Source of the DNA: an uncultured Candidatus Actinomarina sp.
GTDB lineage: Bacteria; Actinomycetota; Acidimicrobiia; Actinomarinales; Actinomarinaceae
Length of the DNA stretch: 49,868 nt
Assembly (NCBI GenBank): GCA_902595195.1
Contig: CACJPC010000006.1
Span: forward strand, 1 to 49,868
Direction: 5' to 3'
Shown: piece after piece, positions 19,187 to 25,961 of the stretch
Position numbering within the stretch: the stretch's first letter is position 1
Layout of the letters: the number at the start of each line of letters is the position of its first letter
Notes under the pieces: model-generated
What the model saw: only the letters and a program-made list of their open reading frames with translations
What the model was told of the DNA's origin: nothing
Databases searched by the model: none
Position numbers and translations under genes: made by a program

Positions 19187-19192
19187 TAAAAT
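19187..19192 (+). promoter_or_regulatory. Predicted -10 element of the acyltransferase-like gene (leaderless)
   Basis: TAAAAT preceded by TG lies exactly 6 nt before the GTG start at 19199, predicting that transcription begins at the start codon. Confidence 0.5.
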
Positions 19193-19198
19193 ATTTAT

Positions 19199-20761
19199 GT
19201 GAGAGAATTATTTAAACTTTTTTTTCCAAATATAAATTCATTTAGATCAGTTATAAACGAAACTGATAATACATCTATTTCAAGAGAGAGGTTTATTGAT
19301 TTCTTGAAAACTTCTGGATTATTTTTGTTAATAATAAATTCATTTCTTTTTCTTACAGTAACTAAATCTGGTGGTGAATACATAATTTCAAACTTATCAA
19401 CAACTTCTGAATCATTTATGACTATATCATGGTTCACAATAGGTATGTCATTATTCATTTTCTCTATGGGTTTTAATAATTTAATTGCTTGGTACTCAAA
19501 TGTAGGCAGGGATGGCAGTCAATGGAATTATTTAGTTGATAGAATAAATGCTTTAATTGGTCCTGTTCTAGTTTGGATAATTGCTATAACAGTATCGTTA
19601 AATATTTTTTTAAACCTAAATATGATTCCAGATTTTCTTACTACTTTTGAGGACGGAGTAATCTCATCTGTCGAATTTTCATTATGGCCTTTATGGCTAG
19701 TCTCTATTTATTTAGTTATGGTTATGTTTGCACCATTCACGATTTACATTCATAAAAAATATCCATATCTGAGCATGACAATATTTATAATTTTAATAAT
19801 CCTCATTGATTCATTAAACTTTCCAATCAACTTAGCCTATATAAAAGTATTCAACTATTTATTTTTCTGGTTAACAATACATCAAATTGGTTATTTCTAT
19901 GCTGATGGAAAGCTACAACTAATTAGAAAAAATATTTTTCCAGCAGTTTCAATAATTTCTTATGGCTACTTGTATTATCAGCTTTCTGTAAATAAATTAT
20001 TCCTATCATTTTCAAGCTATAGACTTTCAGAAATAAATAACGAAGATCCTCCTACAACTGTTTATTTTGTAGCCACTGTCGGTCTCTTGAGCTTATTGTT
20101 CAGTGTTAAAAATATTATTGAAAAAATACTAAACAATAATTATTTATGGAAAGTATTTTCAATATTGCATTCAAATATTTATACATTATATTTATGGCAC
20201 TTAATTGTTGTACTTTCTATATATCTATTTGATTTACCTAAACATATCGGAATCCTTTATCTATTAGCTGCAGTATTAATATTTGGTAATTATGAAAGAT
20301 CCGTATTTAGATTATCTTCAAATCTATTGAAAAGAGTTAATCCTCTACAACCCTGGCCTTCTCCTATCAAGGCTAGATTTTCAATTGGGAACTTTAGTCT
20401 TGCTTGGGTTTCTGCACTATTAGTACTTCTAGGAATTATTCATTTAACACTTGGAGGTATTGGTCAAAATGGCTTTTTCAACTTACGTGAATTCTATTTT
20501 ATGAGAAGCAACACTTTTGAAGGAATGGGAAGAATCATTACCGGCATACTTCTTCTAAACGTTACTGTAAGAGGTTTAATGTATAAAAAAAGGATACTTT
20601 TTGTTTCTGTAATGTTTACTATATTTTCTTTGTACAGCAGGATAATAATCGATGAAAATATTAGTTATTTTGAGTATGGCTTTAGTTTTTTTCTTATATT
20701 GCTTTTTCTTGTTTTATTACTTCCAAAACGTAACTATAAATTAGTAAGTAAGGTCAAATAA
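19199..20761 (+). CDS. Acyltransferase-3-like multi-pass membrane protein with extra C-terminal membrane domain
   Basis: 520 aa with well over ten hydrophobic segments. The RERFIDFLKTSG segment near residues 28-40 resembles the start of the acyltransferase-3 (OafA-type) domain, and NIYTLYLWHLIVVL near 325-337 matches its last-helix motif. Such proteins move acyl groups across the membrane onto glycans or lipids. The His that ends the first helix in active members is not seen; the aligned segment reads LIINSFLF. After about residue 395 comes an additional domain of roughly four helices. The start is GTG. The AI-2E family gene follows 2 nt later. Function is uncertain. Confidence 0.6.
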   Translation: MRELFKLFFPNINSFRSVINETDNTSISRERFIDFLKTSGLFLLIINSFLFLTVTKSGGEYIISNLSTTSESFMTISWFTIGMSLFIFSMGFNNLIAWYSNVGRDGSQWNYLVDRINALIGPVLVWIIAITVSLNIFLNLNMIPDFLTTFEDGVISSVEFSLWPLWLVSIYLVMVMFAPFTIYIHKKYPYLSMTIFIILIILIDSLNFPINLAYIKVFNYLFFWLTIHQIGYFYADGKLQLIRKNIFPAVSIISYGYLYYQLSVNKLFLSFSSYRLSEINNEDPPTTVYFVATVGLLSLLFSVKNIIEKILNNNYLWKVFSILHSNIYTLYLWHLIVVLSIYLFDLPKHIGILYLLAAVLIFGNYERSVFRLSSNLLKRVNPLQPWPSPIKARFSIGNFSLAWVSALLVLLGIIHLTLGGIGQNGFFNLREFYFMRSNTFEGMGRIITGILLLNVTVRGLMYKKRILFVSVMFTIFSLYSRIIIDENISYFEYGFSFFLILLFLVLLLPKRNYKLVSKVK

Positions 20762-20763
20762 TT

Positions 20764-21792
20764 GTGAATCTCCCCAAAGGTGAAACTAGACAAGAGCTTT
20801 TAAACAGAGCATTTTTATATATTTTATTTATTTCTATCTCTGTTCTTATATTCATACGTGTAAAATCTTTAATTTTTGACCTTTTTGTTGCTGTTGTATT
20901 GTCTGCGCTAGCCGAACCTGTTGTTTATAGATTATCCAAAAAACTCAGTAGAAAATTGTCAGCATTGATAACTGTCGGTGTAATTCTTGTAATCATTGGA
21001 GCAACTTTTTTCTCGATTATACCAATCATGGTTCAAGAAATTTATTTTCTTTCATCACAACTACCAACTTATTTTGATAACTTTATAAATTATTTAAATG
21101 TTGAAGGATTCGCAGTTTCAAGCCAATCACTAGATTTAGAAGCACAATTTAATACATTAATTAAAGACTATGGAAGCACGGTCGGATCAGGTGTGGTTTT
21201 TGCAGGTCAAGGACTCTTAAGAACTTTGGGACACATATTTGTCATTTTCTTCTTTACATACTATTTAATTAGCGAAGGTGATGGCTGGAGAATAAAACTG
21301 AAAGAGTCACTTCCTAACAATGTTTCAAGTTCGATAGACCAGGTTTGGACAATTGGTGTTTCCAAAGCTGGTGGTTTCATAGTTGCTAAAGTTATTTTAG
21401 GTGTATTGGCAAGTATTGTTTTGTCCGTAGCCTTTCTATTAATTGGACTACCTTCACCTATAGCACTAGGAGTTTCTGCAGGAATATTATCTCAATTAAT
21501 TCCAGTAGTAGGTACTTTTTTAGGTGGTCTTGTTCCTTTTATAGCTTCTATATCTCTTGGTACAACAACTATCTTTTCAACAATTCTTGTTCTATTGATT
21601 TATCAAGTTATTGAAAATTATTTTATAAGTCCTAGAGTTACAAAATCTACGATGGAGATACATCCTGCTATAGCAGTATTTTCTACACTATTCGGTGCAT
21701 ACACACTTGGTGGAGTTGGAGCTATCTTAGCTTTACCTGTAGCTGCTACTGTACAAGGAGTTCTTGGCACTATTATCTCAAATCGAAAGTAA
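20764..21792 (+). CDS. AI-2E/PerM family transporter
   Basis: 342 aa membrane protein of the AI-2 exporter-like (DUF20) family. Hydrophobic pairs at the N-terminus (about 18-50 and 65-90) are followed by a cytoplasmic helical stretch and the conserved C-terminal half with GLPSPIALGVSAGI, IPVVGTFLGGLVPF and HPAIAVFSTLFGAYTLGG. Members export diverse small molecules or act as cation antiporters; the substrate cannot be inferred. The start is GTG, 2 nt after the acyltransferase-like gene. Confidence 0.9.
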   Translation: MNLPKGETRQELLNRAFLYILFISISVLIFIRVKSLIFDLFVAVVLSALAEPVVYRLSKKLSRKLSALITVGVILVIIGATFFSIIPIMVQEIYFLSSQLPTYFDNFINYLNVEGFAVSSQSLDLEAQFNTLIKDYGSTVGSGVVFAGQGLLRTLGHIFVIFFFTYYLISEGDGWRIKLKESLPNNVSSSIDQVWTIGVSKAGGFIVAKVILGVLASIVLSVAFLLIGLPSPIALGVSAGILSQLIPVVGTFLGGLVPFIASISLGTTTIFSTILVLLIYQVIENYFISPRVTKSTMEIHPAIAVFSTLFGAYTLGGVGAILALPVAATVQGVLGTIISNRK

Positions 21793-21801
21793 TTTTAAAA
21801 A

Positions 21802-22086
21802 GTGTTTAACCTCCCTGTTTCCGCGATTAAAGCTTTAGATAGTTTACTTGCACATATACAAGAAGAAACAGTTGAACCTATAGAAGATTCATTAAAAGGT
21901 GCTCGTAAAAATTTTAAGGCAGGAAATTACCTAGCAATAGCTACTTTATTTATTCTGTCAGGCACATCAATTGTTCTATCCCAAATGTTTGATGGTCAAT
22001 ATTTTATACAATCATTAATTTATTTTTCATTCGCATTACTATCATTGTTAATTTTCGGATTAATTGTATGGAGAATATTAAAATGA
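21802..22086 (+). CDS. Small membrane protein, unknown
   Basis: 94 aa. The N-terminal half is soluble and charged (about 1-42), followed by two hydrophobic helices (about 43-61 and 68-92). Starts at GTG, 9 nt after the AI-2E family gene, and its stop overlaps the next small gene by ATGA. No family recognised. Sitting in an unbroken chain of coupled genes makes it likely to be real. Confidence 0.6.
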   Translation: MFNLPVSAIKALDSLLAHIQEETVEPIEDSLKGARKNFKAGNYLAIATLFILSGTSIVLSQMFDGQYFIQSLIYFSFALLSLLIFGLIVWRILK

Positions 22087-22238
22087 GCGAATTTTCAGAA
22101 AACTATAAAAATTTAAAAGATCAGATATCTGATAATGATTCTAAAGTTATTCCTTATTTGATATTTGGTATTGTAATTGGAAGAATATTTGAAAAAATTA
22201 TACGTACAAAAAAAAGAATTTTTAAAAAAAGAAGATGA
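22083..22238 (+). CDS. 51-aa single-helix protein, unknown
   Basis: ATG at 22083 overlaps the previous stop (ATGA) and its own stop overlaps the next start in the same way. The product begins MSEFSENYKNLKDQ, has one hydrophobic stretch (about residues 23-35, VIPYLIFGIVIGR) and ends in a very basic tail of Lys and Arg residues. No family recognised. The evidence is the double ATGA coupling and the positive-inside topology. Confidence 0.5.
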   Translation: MSEFSENYKNLKDQISDNDSKVIPYLIFGIVIGRIFEKIIRTKKRIFKKRR

Positions 22239-22324
22239 GTAAAAGAACACAAAAAATTATCGTTATTGTTGTCTCCAGTGCAATGGTTATAACTTTGCTG
22301 CTTCCTTTATTATCAGCAATATAA
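22235..22324 (+). CDS. 29-aa hydrophobic microprotein, unknown
   Basis: ATG at 22235 overlaps the preceding stop by 4 nt. The peptide starts MSKRTQKIIVIVV and is one membrane helix to its end at Ile29. trmI starts 1 nt after the stop. The shape, a basic start and a single helix, resembles membrane miniproteins such as Prli42 of Firmicutes, but that is only a general likeness. It could also be a coupling leader for trmI. Confidence 0.45.
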   Translation: MSKRTQKIIVIVVSSAMVITLLLPLLSAI

Positions 22325-22325
22325 A

Positions 22326-23105
22326 TTGAATCTAGATAACGAATTAATAATTGTTAAAACTGATAATAATAAATATTTAGCTGTTATAGATATTACAAAA
22401 GAATTTATAACAAATGAAGGTAAATTTAATTTCAAAGACATTAAGTCCATTCCAAGTATTGTAAAATCTTCAACTGATCAAACATTTAAAATTTACAGAC
22501 CAACATTTAAAGAATTTATATTACTTATGAAAAGAGGTCCTCAAATTATATATCCAAAAGATATTTCACAAATCGTTATTGAAGCTAACATATCCTCTTC
22601 AAGTAAAGTATTGGAAATTGGTACTGGTTCAGGAGCTCTAACTTTATACTTAATTAATATTTTAAATGGATCTGGTTCTTTAACTACCCTCGATATCAGC
22701 AAGACAAACCAGAGAAGAGCGAAGAAAACAATAGAACGATATTTATCAACACAAGAGATGAATGTAAATTACAGTTTAAAATTTATTAACCAAGAGCTCA
22801 ATAAATTTAATTTTTCTGATTACGTCAATGAAATAGATACTGTTATTACTGATGTCCCTGAACCTTGGGAATTTTTTGATAAAAATATCATTGACACCGA
22901 TCTATTTTGGGTTTCTTATTTACCATCAATTACTCAGGTTATAAAAATGAAAGAATGTTTGGAGTTAAATAAATTTGAAGACATAGAAGTTAAAGAGGTA
23001 ATTTTAAGAGATTGGTATTTAAATAAAAAAATTGCGAGGCCTAATAATAAACTGATATCTCATACAGGATTTTTGTTATCAGCTAGATATATTAAGTTTG
23101 ATTAG
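22326..23105 (+). CDS. trmI: tRNA (adenine(58)-N1)-methyltransferase
   Basis: Forms m1A58 in the T-loop of tRNAs using SAM. 259 aa: a beta-rich N-terminal domain, then the methyltransferase fold with motif I VLEIGTGSGALT near residue 95 and the family motif TDVPEPWEF near 175 (catalytic Asp). The start is TTG, 1 nt after the microprotein stop. In actinobacteria trmI normally stands directly upstream of the proteasome genes mpa, dop, pup and prcBA; here only a reverse-strand ferredoxin separates it from pafB. Confidence 0.9.
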   Translation: MNLDNELIIVKTDNNKYLAVIDITKEFITNEGKFNFKDIKSIPSIVKSSTDQTFKIYRPTFKEFILLMKRGPQIIYPKDISQIVIEANISSSSKVLEIGTGSGALTLYLINILNGSGSLTTLDISKTNQRRAKKTIERYLSTQEMNVNYSLKFINQELNKFNFSDYVNEIDTVITDVPEPWEFFDKNIIDTDLFWVSYLPSITQVIKMKECLELNKFEDIEVKEVILRDWYLNKKIARPNNKLISHTGFLLSARYIKFD

Positions 23106-23347
23106 GGCTCAATCATAATGCACTCACCAGGACATTCTTCAGCAGATTCTATAACTGCATCCTCTTGACCCTTAGGTACATTTGCTAAACCTTCTGCTCC
23201 TCCTACATTTCCGTGTTCTTCGGAAAATATTTTCTCGCCTTCTTTAACGTAGAATAGGCCATCATCTAGACCAACAAATACATCAGGAGCTATTTCTTCA
23301 CAGAGGCCGTCACCTGTGCATAAATCTTGATCTATCCAAACTTTCAT
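23102..23347 (-). CDS. Ferredoxin of the proteasome-locus type
   Basis: 81 aa single-cluster ferredoxin, an electron carrier with unknown partner. Cluster ligands are C10, D13 and C16 in DLCTGDGLC, and C72 in EECPGEC, which has an extra C76. Aspartate in the second position resembles the Pyrococcus furiosus ferredoxin, where Asp binds a [4Fe-4S] iron. The WIDQDLCTGDGLC start is what I recall for the ferredoxin beside arc/mpa in streptomycetes. It overlaps trmI by 4 bp tail to tail and is divergent from pafB. Confidence 0.88.
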   Translation of the reverse strand: MKVWIDQDLCTGDGLCEEIAPDVFVGLDDGLFYVKEGEKIFSEEHGNVGGAEGLANVPKGQEDAVIESAEECPGECIMIEP

Positions 23348-23354
23348 AATGTAT

Positions 23355-23360
23355 ATATTA
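23355..23360 (-). promoter_or_regulatory. Predicted -10 element of the ferredoxin gene (leaderless)
   Basis: Reverse-strand TAATAT lies 7 nt before the ferredoxin ATG at 23347. No Shine-Dalgarno sequence is seen. The 87-bp space 23348-23434 also has to carry the pafB promoter. Confidence 0.45.
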
Positions 23361-23434
23361 CAATAATGATGACTTATATAAATTTATTTCTGAGTATTTT
23401 TATTATGCAGATTTTAATTAAGTTGTAAAACGTT

Positions 23435-24253
23435 ATGAAAAATGTATTAAAAAGATTAATTGAATTAATTAATTTATTTAAAGATGATACAAAAATATCG
23501 ACAAACAAAATAAAAGATTCAATTCCTGATTACCGTGACTTAAATGAGCAAGCTTTTAGAAGAGCTTTTGAAAGAGATAAGTCGTTATTAAGATCTTTTG
23601 GATATTTAATTGAATACTCTAACGATAAATGGTCTCATGATGAATCAGGATACACAATGGGTGGTTCGTATGTTTTTAACAATATCAAAAAGAATGAAGA
23701 TATTAATGTGAATAGTTTTGTTAATACGTACCTATTATTAAAAAACAATATTTCTCTTCAAGGAAACAATGATAAGAAAACAGAAATCATTTCTAACATA
23801 ACTAAAGCAATAAATGAAAAAAGAAGATTGGGCTTTGAATATTTATCAAAATATAGAAAAGTAAAACCTCAAGGTTTGAGATTTTTTAATGGATCTTGGT
23901 ATTTAGGTGCTATTGAATCTAAAAAATTTAAAACATTCAAGCTTGATTACATCGAAAATTTAAAATTAGGTAACAAAGCAAATTTGTTTACAACTGAATA
24001 TAAAAACATGAGTTTCTCATGGGAAGACACAGACGATTTGATTTCGATTGAAATTAATATCCCAGACAATCTCTATCAAGTAAATAAAAATATTTTTTCT
24101 CATAAACTTGCAAGAAGTGATAAGAAGGAATTGAAATCAATAAAGACAAATGACACATATGGTTTATTTAAATTTTTACTACTTTGTGATGGGTCTTTTA
24201 AAATTATAAAATTTCATAATGCTCATTTACTAAAGGATTTAATTGATGTCTAA
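23435..24253 (+). CDS. pafB: WYL-domain transcriptional regulator PafB-like
   Basis: One half of the PafBC activator, which in mycobacteria turns on RecA-independent DNA damage genes. 272 aa, shorter than the usual 320-330. An N-terminal winged-helix region (about 1-70) is followed by the WYL ligand-sensing domain with KPQGLRFFNGSWYLGA near 150 and KTFKLDYIENL after it; the C-terminal extension is short. Assignment is by the WYL motif and by order (pafB-pafC-tatA-tatC-helY). The Pup ligase gene pafA, normally just upstream, is missing. Confidence 0.82.
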   Translation: MKNVLKRLIELINLFKDDTKISTNKIKDSIPDYRDLNEQAFRRAFERDKSLLRSFGYLIEYSNDKWSHDESGYTMGGSYVFNNIKKNEDINVNSFVNTYLLLKNNISLQGNNDKKTEIISNITKAINEKRRLGFEYLSKYRKVKPQGLRFFNGSWYLGAIESKKFKTFKLDYIENLKLGNKANLFTTEYKNMSFSWEDTDDLISIEINIPDNLYQVNKNIFSHKLARSDKKELKSIKTNDTYGLFKFLLLCDGSFKIIKFHNAHLLKDLIDV

Positions 24254-25106
24254 AAAAATTGATTTTAACTTTCTTCATAATTTTCTTCAATTTATACAAG
24301 CTAAAAATAAATGGAAAATTTCTGAAATACTAGATAATTTGGATATATCATTTAAAGAACTAATTTACATTCTTGATATAGTTTCTCAAATATATGTTGA
24401 TTTTGATGATGTTTTTGTTGATTATGAAATAAATGAAGATACAGAGGAAATTAATTTTTTGTTTAATGATTCTGTCTATGAACTTCTATCTATAAATGAT
24501 TCTGAATTATTTAATCTATATTACCTTTTAACAATTGAAGCAAATTTTCTCACTTTAAAAGACTCAAATAAAGAAATAATGGAATTTTATAATATTCTTT
24601 CAAAATATTTTAATATTGACGGTCTATTTGAGTCTGATGATAACTCTGAAAGCTTTTCTTTTGAAGAGATAAAAACAATTGAATATATAAAGCTTGGAAA
24701 AACAGAAAGTCAAACATATTTTGTAAAACCCGTAGCTTTAAAATTGAATCAAGATGGAAAAATATTAGAAGCACTAGATGTTGAAGAAAACTCTATAAAA
24801 ACATTTCTTATTGATCGTATAGTTGGTATTAACAAAGAAGAAAATACTAAACCTAAACTATCAACTCGATCAGCCTTAAAGGTCAAATATAAAATACATG
24901 ATATTAATTTTTTAAAAACCTTAGATAACTCAACATTTAATGTAATTAATGATAATTTAGAAATGAAATTCTATTCCTTTGAAAATGCATTAGATTTTTC
25001 ATTAAAAAACATACAATACATTAATGCAATAACTCCACTTAAACTTGTTGATGAAATTAAAATAAGGCAAAGTAATCTTTTGGAGATTTTGAATGAGTTT
25101 AATTGA
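24246..25106 (+). CDS. pafC: WYL-domain transcriptional regulator PafC-like
   Basis: 286 aa partner of PafB. It is more diverged: a helical N-terminal HTH-like region, an acidic middle and a WYL-like core (YFVKPVALKLNQDGKI near 160, KTFLIDRIVGI near 188). The PafBC complex is thought to sense single-stranded DNA or a related ligand through the WYL domains. The start was placed at ATG 24246; a TTG one codon earlier is possible. It overlaps pafB by 8 nt and the TatA-like gene by 14 nt. Confidence 0.75.
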   Translation: MSKKIDFNFLHNFLQFIQAKNKWKISEILDNLDISFKELIYILDIVSQIYVDFDDVFVDYEINEDTEEINFLFNDSVYELLSINDSELFNLYYLLTIEANFLTLKDSNKEIMEFYNILSKYFNIDGLFESDDNSESFSFEEIKTIEYIKLGKTESQTYFVKPVALKLNQDGKILEALDVEENSIKTFLIDRIVGINKEENTKPKLSTRSALKVKYKIHDINFLKTLDNSTFNVINDNLEMKFYSFENALDFSLKNIQYINAITPLKLVDEIKIRQSNLLEILNEFN

Positions 25107-25260
25107 ATTAGTTATTATTGTATTGCTAGCTCTCGGTTTACTTGATAAATCTAAAGTTTCAAAAGCAATTAAATTTCTTTCAAGTATTAATTCTTCAAAT
25201 AGAGAAATTATAGGTGATGATTCTATTGAAGAAAAATGGGTTTGGTTAGAAGAGGAGTGA
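25093..25260 (+). CDS. tatA: TatA/TatB-like translocase subunit (diverged)
   Basis: 55 aa, too short for many gene callers. Structure fits TatA: a short hydrophobic helix at the extreme N-terminus (LIELVIIVLLALGLL, residues 3-17), an amphipathic basic helix (about 18-38) and an acidic tail ending WLEEE. The Phe-Gly hinge typical of TatA is missing. The assignment depends mostly on position, since actinobacteria have tatA exactly between pafC and tatC. It overlaps pafC by 14 nt and ends 1 nt before tatC. Confidence 0.6.
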   Translation: MSLIELVIIVLLALGLLDKSKVSKAIKFLSSINSSNREIIGDDSIEEKWVWLEEE

Positions 25261-25261
25261 A

Positions 25262-25957
25262 GTGGAACAAAAACCATTTTTTGATCATTTTAAAGAACTA
25301 AATCAAAGAATTATTTTATCAATAGTCGTTCTTGTTTCTGCTTTTGTACTCTTTTATATTAACTACACAGATATATACAATTTACTTACAAATCCATTAG
25401 TAGAAGCAGGATACACAAAAGCGGATTTAGTAGCTTTTACTATTTATGAAGGATTTCAAGTCAAAATCTCCAACACACTACTCGTATCGTTTATTGGAAC
25501 ATTTCCTATTACTTTCTTAATAATTGCAAATTTTGTAAAACCAGCGATAAATGATCTCAAATCAAGTACTTATGTAATTTATTTAATTTCTTTTCTATTT
25601 CTTTTTTACAGCGGTTTATTTGCTGCTTATCAAACTTTTCCAATAGGCATAAAATTTTTATTACAATTTAATGAATCAGAAATTATATTAAGAACTCAAA
25701 ATTATTTTCAGTTAGTTTCTAGGATATCTTTAATTTTTGGAATTTCTTTTCAAACACCTCTAGTAATTTATTTTTTAATTAAAAAAAACATCATAAAGCT
25801 TTCGCTTTTCACAAACAACAGAAAAGAAGTATTTATTTTTGTATTGATTTTCTCAGCTATTTTAACACCAACAGGCGACCCAATAACACTATTTATATTT
25901 ACAATACCGCTGTATCTTTTAATTGAATTAGTTGTTTATTTAAATAGCAGAAATTAA
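25262..25957 (+). CDS. tatC: Sec-independent protein translocase TatC
   Basis: Core receptor of the twin-arginine export system. 231 aa with six hydrophobic helices. The N-terminal FFDHFKELNQRI keeps the Glu of the HLxELRxR motif, and LTPTGDPITLFIFTIPLYLL near the C-terminus matches the TPPDP block. The loop that in E. coli reads ALYxxERR, with a Glu that contacts the signal peptide, reads AINDLKSS here, and the FEVP motif reads FQTP. The start is GTG. It is a diverged but probably intact TatC. Confidence 0.9.
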   Translation: MEQKPFFDHFKELNQRIILSIVVLVSAFVLFYINYTDIYNLLTNPLVEAGYTKADLVAFTIYEGFQVKISNTLLVSFIGTFPITFLIIANFVKPAINDLKSSTYVIYLISFLFLFYSGLFAAYQTFPIGIKFLLQFNESEIILRTQNYFQLVSRISLIFGISFQTPLVIYFLIKKNIIKLSLFTNNRKEVFIFVLIFSAILTPTGDPITLFIFTIPLYLLIELVVYLNSRN

Positions 25958-25961
25958 TCAT

